A stretch of 64,000 nucleotides of DNA from Lenzites betulinus. Lineage: Eukaryota > Basidiomycota > Agaricomycetes > Polyporales > Polyporaceae. The stretch covers positions 496,001-560,000 of the forward strand of contig JABYQU010000003.1 in the NCBI GenBank assembly GCA_022264855.1. The letters are read 5' to 3'. Below the pieces are notes generated by a model that worked only from the letters and a program-made list of their open reading frames with translations, was not told the DNA's origin and did no database searches. Every line of letters starts with the position of its first letter. Within the stretch, counting starts at the first letter, position 1. Below, in pieces: positions 33,142 to 45,169 of the stretch. The position numbers were made by a program, and so were the translations under genes.

Positions 33142-34358
33142 ATGGACGAGAGCGTCGGCGTGTCCCCAGGCGAGCCCGACCCGCCCTCCGGCGAGCCTGA
33201 CCTTGCCCCGGTCGCGCATCCGACCCCGCCGCCCGCAGACAGCAGCTCGTCCTCACTCCCCCACGAGCTGAGCGCGCCCGCGCCAGAACGCTCGTCCTCC
33301 TCGCCCCCGCCTGAGTACAACCCGTACCCGTACGATGCGCAGTACGAGCTCGACCGCCAGCTCTCGGAGCACGAGCAGGAGCACTTCCACCGGCGGCAGG
33401 ACAACTGGATGCGCGACATCAACCGGTGCATCATCGACGACATCAAGCTGCGCGTGTTCATGACCGTCGTGAACGGGGTCAAGGCGCGCCAGCTCGCGCT
33501 GACGCGGGCGCGGGAGGAGGAGCGGCTCCGGCGCCCGCCGCCGCCGGGGCCGCCGCCCGGGGGCGTGAGCGTCGCGGAGATGGTGGGCGCGGTGGACTTT
33601 GCGACGGCGGACGGGACGAGGGGCATCCCGGTCAGGATGCTGATGGCGAGTCGGCGCGCGCTGCATAGCGGGATGCAGAACCCGAAGTGGAAGTGCTTCG
33701 CGGGCTGGCATAGGGACACGGAGTGGGTCCGGATACGGGTGGGTCTCAGTGCGGGGGGTGCTACTGAAGATATTCGGCTTCTGACTATTGTATATGCACA
33801 GTGGCCGGCGTATCCTCAACACGTTGCGCCTAAGTCTATCGTCGTCAGCCAGCGCGTTAGGTTCAAGAAGCCGCGGAGGCCAGTCACTCGCCTCGAGCTC
33901 GCCGTCGCGCTCGCAGGCGTCATCACGGAGTACTATTCCGTACGCCCTCCCGCACCCCTTGTTCACGCCCCGCCATGCTGACGCGCCCTGTCACCCCACC
34001 ACAGGAGGCCACCTCGCTCGAGCCAGCCCCAGAATACGCGCACCTCGCGCTCGGGTCCGCCGAGGGACGCGTCTCGCTCTACGGGCTGCTCATGGTCTGC
34101 CTGCGCCCCGCCGCGGACGGCATATTCGACCTGGTCCTCGAGCTGATCGGCGACGAGGACGCAATGAAGCCCCGTATCGTCCGCCGGATCGACGTTGCTG
34201 AGCTGGACAACCTCATTGCCGTGCCCGATGTGCGCCTCGACTCGGTGCCGCCGCCGGAGGCGGGTCCCTCCATTGAGGGTGTGAGCGGGGCTGGGCCTGC
34301 TGGGCCGGAGACTACGGTGCTGAAGGTCGAGCGGGCTTCTACACCCACTCTTCAATGA
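33142..34358 (+). CDS. Unrecognised 362-aa protein
   Basis: Exons 33142-33738, 33802-33939 and 34005-34358 join in phase 0. The first intron (63 nt) has a length divisible by three and no in-frame stop, so retention would add 21 residues; its GTGGGT...GCACAG ends make splicing likelier. The first 75 residues are Pro/Ser/Glu-rich and disordered. A charged helical part follows (YELDRQLSEHEQEHFHRR, DIKLRVFMTVVNGVKARQ), then a Pro/Gly tract and a globular region (NPKWKCFAGWHRDTEWVR, RRPVTRLELAVALAGVI, VSLYGLLMVCLRPAADGIF). No signal peptide or clear transmembrane segment is visible. I know of no family match and assign no function. Confidence 0.7.
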
Positions 34359-34916
34359 TCGCCGTCGTGCCTTGCGGTTTGGTGACCTGGGACTCTTATG
34401 TATAAGAGGTTCTTGTATGCTGATATTGTACTATAACGAGCGGAGTGCATCATGCATGTTTAACAGCATTGTACCATACCAGGTCCTGTAGATGGGGTCC
34501 CGAATTTCGATGCTACGTGTTGTATATAGCCAGGGAACACCTAGATTCTAGCCCGTCAGCCATCTGTATATCTTACTACCCTGACTCCATACGAGCACAA
34601 CCATCGTATCAGTGCAGAGTCAAACCGTTTTCCGTGGTCTATATTTACGCATTTCCACTATGTACAGTACCAACGAACAACCACAATCATACACCACCGC
34701 AATCGCGCGACAAAGTATGTCGGGCGAGGTATGACGAGCACATGCGCGACGGAGGGGACGTTTGGAGGAGGAAAAACATCAGAAATCATTACAACACAGT
34801 CACATATGTAGACGTATGCACGTAGGAGAACGCCGGTCCCGGTCACTTCCCCGCCCTACTCCTCGACCCCTCCCCATCCGGCGCCAAGATCCTGTCCGAA
34901 AGCCGACGAGAGGTAT
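34359..34916. other. Intergenic region between convergent genes
   Basis: AT-richer sequence holds the 3' ends of the 362-aa gene (plus) and Rab11 (minus). No gene is supported. Confidence 0.4.
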
Positions 34917-35981
34917 TTAACAACACTTGCCACCGGAGTTCGCGGGCGTGTCCACGCTGTGGCTGACGGTGATGGTATCGCCAGACGTAGGCTTGATGGG
35001 GTCGTCCGACTGCTCGAGCGACTTGCTCGACACAATGCGGTAGATATCTGAGGAACGTCAGCGCCGACGACTACCATATTAACCAGCGGAATGGCTCACC
35101 AGTGAGGATGGTCTGGAATGCGGACTCGACATTTGACGCGTCCAGCGCTGACGTCTCGATGAACGAGAGCCCGTTCTCCGCTGTCGTCCCACATCCATGA
35201 GCGCCCGCGCTTATATCAGGGCCAATTACAGCAGCATGACGCACCCGCAAACGCCTTCGCCTCCTCCGTCGGCACCGCGCGGAGGTGCTTCAAATCGCTC
35301 TTGTTCCCGACGAGCATGATCACGATGTTCGAGTCTGCGTGGTCGCGCAGCTCCTTGAGCCACCGCGTCACGTTCACGTACGTCGCGTGCTTCGAGATGT
35401 CGTAGACGAGCAGAGCACCGACTGCGCCGCGGTAGTACCTGTCCAATGACCAGTCGTTCAATGTCGACCCACGGAGAACGATATATGGATATAGCTCACG
35501 CAGCGGTGATGGCACGGTACCGTTCCTGACCAGCTGGAGGCGGTGACGGTCAGACCCGGCTGGGGCCAAGACGACTGAGAGATAGGGACGCACCAGTATC
35601 CCATATTTGCGCCTTCAGAGTCTTGCCGTCGACGTTAATTGACCTTGTGGCGAACTCTACGCCGATGGTCGACTTCGTCTCCAGGTTGAATTCATTGCGC
35701 GTGAACCGCGAGAGCACTGTGGAGATATTGGTCTCAGGTTCCCGGCCCAATCAACACCAGCTCGCGGGAGATACGCACGGTTACTAAGACGTGGGAGGTC
35801 ATAGTTAGGACAGCGATCTGAAAAGACACAAGAGGTAGACGTACGATTTTCCGACGCCAGAGTCTCCGATGAGGACGACCTATCCGCGCAGATGGGGAGC
35901 AATCAATGCCCGCTCTTGTTCCACACCCAGGGCCGCGGGACGCACCTTGAACAAGTAGTCGAAGTTGCTTCCCTCAGCCAT
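34917..35981 (-). CDS. Rab11-family small GTPase (Ypt3-like, 212 aa)
   Basis: Rab11 controls traffic from recycling endosomes and the trans-Golgi to the growing hyphal tip. Eight exons reconstruct a standard 212-residue Rab: 35981-35946, 35879-35845, 35783-35779, 35716-35594, 35533-35500, 35438-35245, 35180-35100 and 35047-34917. Visible motifs are [15 protein letters not shown] (P-loop), [11 protein letters not shown] (switch I), [20 protein letters not shown] (switch II), GNKSDL, ETSAL and the C-terminal double Cys GGKCC for geranylgeranylation. The third exon is only five nucleotides (TAACC). Without it the frame breaks and the invariant Ser-Asn after the P-loop Lys is lost. With it, every phase fits. 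All introns have GT-AG ends. The size matches yeast Ypt31 and fission yeast Ypt3. Confidence 0.95.
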
Positions 35982-36608
35982 ATCAAATGGTCAGATAAAG
36001 GTCGTGAAGAGCGTGTGCAAGGAGGGGCGCAAAGGGGGCGAAGGAGAACGAGCAGCGGACAGGGAGTGGTTGGTATGAAGGGTGCGTGGCGGCGGTGCGA
36101 GGCGTCGTGTAGCCGGCGGAGTTCGAATTCCCGCTAGCCGTCCCGAACGCACTTCCTCCTCCGAGTCCTCATCTCTCCCGCTAACCCCTCCCAGTGTAAC
36201 TGTTGGGACTGTTCGCGAGCGGATTGCCTCGGAGGCCCTGTTTCATCATGCGTTGGTGATCTCCTCGCTATGGCGCATCAACCTCGCATTTCCCGCAGAG
36301 CCCGCTGTGGCACAACGCTGCCTCAGCTGCGGCGTTGATCATCCCTGGACTCCTGATGCGCATCCCATATCTATCACTCTGATGTCCTCAGCGACTGCCT
36401 GCTCCTTCAAGACTGTAGGCCCAGAGCCCCGAGGTGCCGAAGGGGAATGACGGTACTCACACTACAGGGCTGCTCCGTCGGGGCGGCCCTCCCGGTCCGC
36501 CAGAATGGTCACACAACCTCCAGGAAGAGCATATAACAGGCGACCTGACAATAAAATGACCCTCTGCATACCAGGACCACAGCATTGCATACCTACACAT
36601 CGAGCACC
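35982..36608. other. Divergent promoter region, Rab11 / rhamnose mutarotase
   Basis: No gene is present. A GTTCGAATTCC word near 36120-36131 resembles a tRNA B box, but no cloverleaf can be drawn around it. Confidence 0.4.
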
Positions 36609-37118
36609 ATGTCTATTCCTCACGCCAGACGCGTTTGCCAAATCATCAAGGTCTGTCTTACACGAGCTCCGCTACACGTTCCAAGACAAGCACTCCACCG
36701 CTCACACCGGATTCCATCCTTCGCAGCTCAAGCCAGAGGCAGAGGCGGAGTACCGCGGCATCCACGCAAACGTGTGGCCCGGCGTGCTCGCCGCCCTCGC
36801 GCGGCACCACATCGCAGACTACTCGATCCACTACTACCCGCCCCTACACCTGCTCATCGCGAACTTCAAATACACGGGCGTGGACTACGACGCGGACATG
36901 CGTCTGGTCGCCGCGGACCCGGAGACGCAGCGCTGGTGGCAGGTCACGGACGGCATGCAGGAGAGCCTCGTCGAGGGCGCGACGGGGAGCGGCGGCGCGG
37001 TGCCGTGGTGGCAGGTGCGTGCGATGGCGCTAGATGTGGAGACGTTTGCGCAGACACATAACACGGTGTGGTGCAGGAGCTGGAGGAGGTATTCCGTTTC
37101 GAAGGATCCTCCGTCTAG
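36609..37118 (+). CDS. L-rhamnose mutarotase family protein (123 aa)
   Basis: This enzyme family interconverts alpha- and beta-anomers of L-rhamnose (EC 5.1.3.32, RhaM/DUF718 fold, a dimeric ferredoxin-like alpha-beta barrel). Exons 36609-36650, 36727-37014 and 37077-37118 join in phase 0. The protein reads MSIPHARRVCQIIKLKPEAE, EYRGIHANVWPGVLAALARH, IADYSIHYYPPLHLLIANF and ends PWWQELEEVFRFEGSSV. The E-Y-x2-I/L-H-x2-V-W-P motif and the conserved central NYS/DYSI plus hydrophobic strand are typical of the family. The paired Trp and terminal E-x3-F also fit. The length is slightly over bacterial RhaM (about 104 aa), as in other fungi. The enzyme is probably cytosolic and used for sugar from plant pectin. 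Confidence 0.9.
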
Positions 37119-37762
37119 CTATAGGCAATACATCCATTCAGCCTATCTTGGGCGCGCGATTGTCGGGAGCACGGGCTGCGTGCCGGTGACACTGACAAGT
37201 CGCGGGAACGCGTGCGTGCGCTGGGCCATGTGCTTCTCGAGCAGGGTAGCACGAAAACCCGAGCGGTCCGACGATTTGCTCAACGACTGCCGAAACGAGG
37301 CGCGGACTGGAGAAATGGGGCCTCATCTAGCGCACGGGTATTAGATCCCCCCCATGTACCCAATTCCAGACAATATGGACTACAAACATTGAAATAGGAC
37401 AGAAGAGAGAAGGATAAAGGACCTGGGCGAAACGCGCACACGCAGCAAGCCGAGCCGCTCAGACGTCGCGCGCGCCAGCACAGAACCGGAGAGCACAAGG
37501 GCGTAGGTAGAGTGGCGGAGAGCGAACAGGTCGGGTACTAGAGGCGGAGGAAGGAGGGATGCGCGCGATGTGTATTTATGTAGCGTTCACAGTAGATGGG
37601 GGGCGGAAGCGTAAGAAAAGATATATCATCATCATCTTCGACGAGAGGCAGGGAATCGTGACATCGAAGGGGGAACGTTGAACGGTCATGAAGGAGTACG
37701 ACACCTTGCCACCGGAACGACGCTGTGCGAGCGCCGTCGACAGCTCCCCATCCTGGCGGACA
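37119..37762. other. Intergenic region between convergent genes
   Basis: This holds the 3' flanks of the mutarotase (plus) and Cdc42 (minus). No RNA gene or further coding sequence is evident. Confidence 0.4.
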
Positions 37763-39504
<1,742 letters not shown>

Positions 39505-40226
39505 ATGTCAGCCATTACAGACGTATCCAAGTGCGTTGTGCTTGAGAGAAACTATGATGATGTCTAACAATTGTGAGATTAGATGGAAACACCTTCCCCC
39601 GCCTCCTGGCTTCGCCGCTGTATCATCCTCAGTAGGTCCAGTACATGCCGCCGCAGAGTTTACATATTCACAAAAGCGCTGTCATAGCACTCCAAGACGC
39701 CTAGCAAGAATGTTGCGACCGCGACTGCATCATACGAGGAGCTGAAGGCGAAGCGAGCTTGGGAATTCGCAACCTCTCCGGCGAAGTCTCTGCCTATGCA
39801 GGCATTCATGCTCTACATGTCCGGAGGCGGCGTGCAGATATTCAGCATGGGTATCGTGTTCATGCTGCTCTCGAGTCCGTTCAAGAACCTGGCGACTATC
39901 AACACCGGTATGTCTGCTTTCACTACTGCAGTGCCCACCGATATATGACGAACTATCCTCAGCGTTCGCATCATTCGCGCCTGCCTCCTCACCACCGAAG
40001 GCTTTCAGCACCCTGGCATTGGAAAAGATTGTGTACATTCTGTGCAACCTTCTCACCCTCGCACTTGGGCTGTGGAAATGCCGTTCGATGGGTCTATTAC
40101 CGACAGGCACCGGAGATTGGCTCGCTTTCGAGAGCAGAGGACAGGTGCGTTTCATCCCCATCTCTGCAGTCCTCAACTCTCATCATGCTGTCTCGTATCA
40201 AGCCCCCAGAGATCCTGTTGATATAA
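39505..40226 (+). CDS. EMC4: ER membrane protein complex subunit 4 (166 aa)
   Basis: EMC inserts tail-anchored and multi-pass proteins into the ER membrane. Five exons: 39505-39530, 39583-39631, 39688-39907, 39963-40144 and 40203-40226. The protein starts MSAITDVSKWKHLPPPPGFA, then SYEELKAKRAWEFATSPAKS. The two hydrophobic segments are MQAFMLYMSGGGVQIFSMGI/VFMLLSSPFKNL and ALEKIVYILCNLLTLALGLW, joined by a Pro/Ala loop. KCRSMGLLPTGTGDWLAFES is the EMC4 signature near the end. The C-terminus (PPEILLI) is short. The first exon is 26 nt and is supported by the exact phase of the join and the conserved K-W start of the family. It is convergent with the phosducin-like gene, 124 bp apart. Confidence 0.92.
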
Positions 40227-40350
40227 TGCGTGATGTACCTCCGAGACCTCGAGGCCCAGGTCAGTTGTCATATTACGCATACACCCGGTATACCGCATAC
40301 ATTCTGTACTATATCCTACACCCGGCGACTTCTACGTATCTCGTTCTCGT

Positions 40351-41335
40351 TCACAGGTCGAACTCGAAGTCCGAGTCCGAGTCCTCTGCCTTCTTCCCCC
40401 TGAGGTTCTTCGGCGCCTTCGCGTTCGTGCTCGTCGCGGCGGAGCGCATCCGTGACGACGGGTCATCGTCCACCTCCTCGTCCAGGTCCGAGCCGTCACT
40501 GTCGTGTTCCGCGCCGGGCGGTAGCCGCTGCTGCGGGATGATCGCACCAGCCAGGATGAGTACGGCCTCCATTTCTATCACAGGTAGGAGATGGTCAATG
40601 CACAAGACGGAAGGTATGGTATACACAGACTCACCCTCGATCTTGCGCTCTCTGTCTGCGCCCCACGCCACGAGCTGGTTCAGCACCTCGCCCTTGCGGT
40701 AGATGATGAGCATGGGCAGCCGCACGTCGGGCAGGTTCGGTATGCATTTGTCCCCCACGATCGACACGAACTTCGTGTGCGGGTGTCGTTGGGCAATGAT
40801 ATTGATATGCTCCTTCGCGCGATCGCTGTGGGTGATGCTGCAGTCCTGTATTAGCCCCGCCCACCCAGAAGTCATCTCTACGCGCAGAGCAGCACTCACC
40901 CGTCCTTGTAAAGGAAGACAACTACGCCAGTTCCCCGCTGCATCTCGTCGCCCTCCTCGTTCACATTGCTCGCCTCGGTGACCTCCCGCGTGTAGTCTTC
41001 CCGCGAGATCGGGTACACCCGCCCGAAGCGCGCCATCTCGATCTTGCGGGCCTCCTGCAGCCGCTTCCGCCGCATGACTTCGAGGATCCGTTCTGTTTCA
41101 TCGTCCGGGGCCTCTGCGGCGAGCTCGCGCAGCTGCGCGGCCGTGTAGTGCGCGTACTTCTCGTCGAGCGTCGGCGCGGGGGGCGGGGAGGGCGTGCGCG
41201 GGGTCGGGGGCCGCGGGGGGAGGATCCCGTGCTTCCGCAGGGCCTCGTTACTGGTTTGGAACGATTTACATCGAGCATGAGTACGTAGGGATAGTCTGCT
41301 CACAACTCGGTGTCTTCGTTGGGGTTCAGAGCCAT
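40351..41335 (-). CDS. Phosducin-like protein (PLP2/PDCL3 group, 269 aa)
   Basis: Phosducin-like proteins assist the chaperonin CCT in folding actin, tubulin and G-beta subunits in the cytosol. Exons 41335-41304, 41250-40900, 40837-40635 and 40574-40351 join in frame. The N-terminus (MALNPNEDTEFNEALRKHGI) and the helical segment (ERILEVMRRKRLQEARKIEM) are typical. The thioredoxin-like domain contains FGRVYPISREDYTREVTEAS, VVVFLYKDGITHSDRAKEHI, KFVSIVGDKCIPNLPDVRLP and MLIIYRKGEVLNQLVAWG. The C-terminal 55 residues are acidic and Ser-rich and end DSDSDFEFDL, a pattern open to CK2 phosphorylation. A Pro-rich insertion (RPPTPRTPSPPPAPT) follows the first motif. The third exon's acceptor was chosen at GACTGCAG because only this keeps the frame. 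Confidence 0.92.
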
Positions 41336-41655
41336 CGCAGCGACAGGTAGTGGAGAGAGGAGGTGTAGCAGCGGTTACTGCGCCGCGGACGGGATGTGCT
41401 TGAGGTCATTCAGGGTCATTCTGTGCCGTCGGGATGATTTACATGGGCGTTTGTTTGTGCTGAGATATTATTATAATCGATAAGTTTGTAGAACTAGTTA
41501 AGTCCAAGATTACGTTGACAGGTCAGATTAAGCTATAAGTAGCCCCGATTGTAATATTGCGTTTCTACAGCCTGCTCTAAACATGAAGATACTTTGACAT
41601 CATGGTTGCTGAGTCTGCGGCGGCTCTATCGACTATGTACTAGCAATACTACAAG

Positions 41656-43530
41656 CTACTTCGATACAGTACCGGAGAGCGCCTCCCGAACCTGACCTAC
41701 GGCCGCCAGGCAATCCTTCTCAATCGTCACGCCCCGTTGCCAATCCTTGAGACGTTCGATCTTGTTCGCGAGTTTGGGGAAGTACTCGTGCTCAGGGCTG
41801 AGTTGATTTACGTCGCCCGCTTCACGGAGAGCGACGGCGAAGTCGGGGTCGAAGAACGAGTGCATCTTCCCACTTTGCATGGAAAACGAGGCGACCTCCT
41901 GTGACGTAGGGCGTCGGAAGCGGTCGTAGGTCTTGAAGGCGGCGGGGATGTTGCGTTTGGTCACTAGAGACTCGCCAAGAAGCCTCCCTAGCAGCAAGAC
42001 GTCCTGTTCAAAGTGGAAGTTGCGTTATCATCCATATATTGACTGAGCAGAAAATGAAACTAACCTCGAAGCCTTGTCCAGCCCCAGCCCCTTGATGGGG
42101 CAGCATGCTATGGGCCTAGTGAGAGCCGTATGTCAGTTATACTATGAGAGATGGACATGCTTGGCCAGCAGGTTGCTACTCACGGCGTCACCGACCAAGG
42201 CGACCCGGCCGTCGACGAAGGTGGGCAGATCCTTCACTACATTGATGGCCCATTTACTCCAGCCAGTCGCTTTCTGCGCGGTGAAGCAAGTATCAGCACT
42301 GTGGTGTGTATAACCTCACGGTTAGATCAAGATTGAGTCCTGCGTACCTTCACAGTGTCTTGTACGTTAAATTCCCAACCATCGAATGCCTTTGTAACCT
42401 CGTCGGCAGAAACGGACGTCGTCCACGGCTCAGTGTAGATTGTACCGTACAGCTCCGGCCTCGTGAAGGCCGCGACTATGTTGAGAACACGCCCACGCGA
42501 TATGGGATACATCACCACATGCTGTAAATCGATCCAGGACGATGAGTAGGCCAGTGGGGACACGAGTATTGAGATGATGGTACAAACCTTGTTCTTACCA
42601 CAGTGCTGTCGAGACATAGTAAGACGTTGGCCTCAAGCGTAGACATAGTGGTGTTGAGCTCACCGCAACCACGCTCGTAGGCCGTGCATCACCTTCCGAG
42701 GTGCTGGGGTCCAGCTTGACTAGACCGCGATACGCCGATACGCCGGAATAGATGGCTGGGCCGAACGACCTGAGCGACTCGGCTTCTGCATTGCGTCCCG
42801 CCGCCATAGCAGCATCCGCAAGCTGCTTATACATCGTGGCGCGCACAGCGGACTTGACGCCGTCTGCCCCGACGAACAGGTCGCACGACGCCGTGCTCCC
42901 GTCTTCAAAGCGGATTTCTATCTCGCTGTTGGAGTCCTGCGGCTGTGTGTACGACACGAAGCGTTTGCCGAGGTGGATGCGTTCAGGATGGCGGATGTGC
43001 TCGAGGAAGAGTGCCTGTAGCTCCCCGCGATGGAACGTCCACTGCCGCTCTAGGAGAGTGAGATGTTTAGCACGAAGGTGCGGAGGGATATATGTGCAGC
43101 GGGCTTACCGGCGGGGTCGGCCCTGTTGAAAATGAAGCCGTCTCGCTGGTCAGACTTTCGGTACACCATATTCATACCTGTACACATAGAGTATACATTG
43201 AGGTGCGCATGTCATGAGGTTACTTGTTATCGATAGCGTACTTTCTGTCTCCCCATTTCCCGATATCTTCCGCAAAGCAGGTCCAAGCCCAAGGTCCTGC
43301 AGGACGAACAACGAGCGCGGCTGAACCGTGATCCCTGCACCGACGGTCGAGAGCTTGGCGGCGGCCTCATATATGTGGTAGTCGACGTCTGGGGCGTACT
43401 TGTCGAGTGCTAGGGCGAGTACCAGCCCACAAATCCCCCCGCCTCTGTCAGACAAGTGAAATGTAAGCAAAGCCACAGCCGGAGGTGTATCTTGGTCCAC
43501 TTACGCGATCGCCACTGTGAATCTTGGCAT
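41656..43530 (-). CDS. FAD-dependent monooxygenase, salicylate hydroxylase-like (454 aa)
   Basis: This is a class A flavoprotein monooxygenase that would hydroxylate an aromatic acid using NAD(P)H and oxygen; the substrate is unknown. Nine exons: 43530-43505, 43444-43242, 43177-43109, 43049-42664, 42605-42588, 42521-42348, 42273-42184, 42115-42065 and 42003-41656. Motifs are the Rossmann start PRFTVAIAGGGICGLVLALA, the DG motif DLFVGADGVKSAVR, and the FAD ribityl motif GRVALVGDAAHSMLPHQG followed by GAGAGQGFEDVLLLGRLL. The 18-nt exon HCGKNK is required by phase and precedes HVVMYPISRGRV. No secretion signal is visible. Nothing around it suggests a catabolic cluster. Basidiomycetes carry many such genes for lignin-derived aromatics. 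Confidence 0.9.
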
Positions 43531-44111
43531 GGTAAATTGGGGGAAGTAGGTCAATCGGATTCGCTGAATGCGATGGACTGCTGGTAGATATGCTGTGGCC
43601 TATTCCAATGCTTCCGGTTTAAGTAGTCACGTAATGCGCAGACGCGGTAGTCGCGCGAACGCTGGGACACTCAAAGCATTACGTGGGGCATTCTCGTCAT
43701 TGCCTTCGGGCTCTGTTGGAACGGACATGGTGCGGGTTCCCCTGCCCGAGGCGTTGAAAGAGTCGAAACGCGAAGCCGAAGGTCCAGAGAAAAGTACTTC
43801 GGCCATACCGCTTCACCCTTGGGAACGATGTAGCAGCGGTAGACAATATTGACCTCGTCAACGGTGACACCAGTAGCGTGTGTCTCGCGCTACACGCAAC
43901 GACGCGTGCTACGGCTAAGAGAGAATTAACTTCGTCTGACGGAGGCCTCGAAGAGCTTCCAGTACGTACTAGTACATCCTCTCGAAGTAGGGATTGGGGG
44001 TACCCCTGGTTTCGAATTCCGATCTACACAGTAGGGACGCCGTACGGGTCGCTATCGGCTTCGCTTGAGCTCAGTGTGTGGTACACACGCATCTAAGCAC
44101 AGTCTTCCCGC
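43531..44111. other. Intergenic region upstream of the FAD monooxygenase
   Basis: No gene is supported. This is the probable promoter of the minus-strand monooxygenase. A CGAATTC-containing word near 44010 is not part of a tRNA as far as I can fold it. Confidence 0.35.
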
Positions 44112-44527
44112 TTAACACAGCCTCCTCCGATCACTTCTACGGACATAATGCATCGCATGCTGTGGAAAAACAGATCAATAAATGCAGTTCCGAATGCGAC
44201 GTACCAGGCGACATTTAGCACACATGGGGATAGTGCTACGCATCTGTGCGATGCCGTCCGCGCCGCGCAGCGGGTACTCTGACTCACCACGTCCTTCATG
44301 AAGTGATGAAAAGGCACGGTCTTTGTCAGGAACGTGAGGCTCGAGGTAGACATGAATTTCAAGACCGTGTCAGACGTGACTTTCCCCGTGCTGCGCAGCT
44401 GCACGCAGGGAGAGGTCAGCCCCGGCCAGGTACGCATTATGCATCTTCTAGCCGATGGCTTAGGCTTCTCCGACGGGAACGCTTTAAGAGTGAATTGTTG
44501 CAGTTGTGCTAACACCGGCCCTGCCAT
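44112..44527 (-). CDS. Candidate small protein, unknown (95 aa)
   Basis: Two pieces, 44527-44288 and 44159-44112, join in phase 0 across a GTGAGT...TCCACAG intron of 128 nt. The protein starts MAGPVLAQLQQFTLKAFPSE, contains SDTVLKFMSTSSLTFLTKTV then FHHFMKDV, and ends HAMHYVRRSDRRRLC. The composition is protein-like and the splice sites are good. However, the intron is longer than usual and I recognise no family, so this may be chance or a fragment of a larger gene. Confidence 0.3.
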
Positions 44528-44937
44528 AATAGTGAGATCGCCCGACGTGCACGTGCCAGTCACAGTCACCTATACGATTGTCTGTTCAAGTTACAGCCTT
44601 CGCATTCAACGTGTTGTTCAAAATCCGAGCATCCGCCTGGCTGGTGGATCCCGTTCTGTCGAAGAGCTTCGTTCGCGCTGGTTTACGCAGCACGCTGCAA
44701 ACGTCGTATACGCCGAGGAGATCATTCGCGGCGGAGGATTACACGGTAGTAGGCGTCTATTGACCGGTAAACTATGTAGACTATCTCTTAATTACGTAAG
44801 ATACGGACATCATTAAATATACAGTGCAAGTAAGCTCTTGTCAATGAAGTTGATGCCGTACTTACTTGGCTTTGTCGTTCATGACACTCACCATGTAACA
44901 GCGTATCGATATCCCCGGGACTGCCATTTCTTGCAGC

Positions 44938-45030
44938 GTTCATTGGGTTCATGTTATCGCCCCTCTTGCTCCCACACCTTCCGAACATCGTCCATATATT
45001 CGCACGGTTCGTGTCAGGTGCTGCGGCAGG
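44938..45030 (+). other. Isolated exon-like segment encoding a hydrophobic peptide
   Basis: A strong acceptor (TTTCTTGCAG) and donor (GTAAGT) bracket a 93-nt open segment reading FIGFMLSPLLLPHLPNIVHI then FARFVSGAAA. This resembles a pair of transporter helices. Downstream, DSDLATLWKEDVCPDGATDL runs to a stop just at the Dicer start. I cannot assemble a full transporter, so this may be the remnant of one or part of an unannotated 5' exon set. Confidence 0.3.
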
Positions 45031-45169
45031 TAAGTATCTCAATAAATATACCGAGAGAGAGGTTGAGCACAGACCTCCACCTCATCCCAGATTCTGACCT
45101 AGCTACTCTGTGGAAGGAGGACGTGTGTCCTGACGGTGCTACCGATCTGATCTCTCGCTTGTGGTCAGG

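Noticed and set aside
36118..36135. tRNA B-box-like GTTCGAATTCC between Rab11 and rhamnose mutarotase
   Set aside because: The word is explained by the EcoRI-type palindrome GAATTC. No A box or cloverleaf is found within 100 bp upstream.
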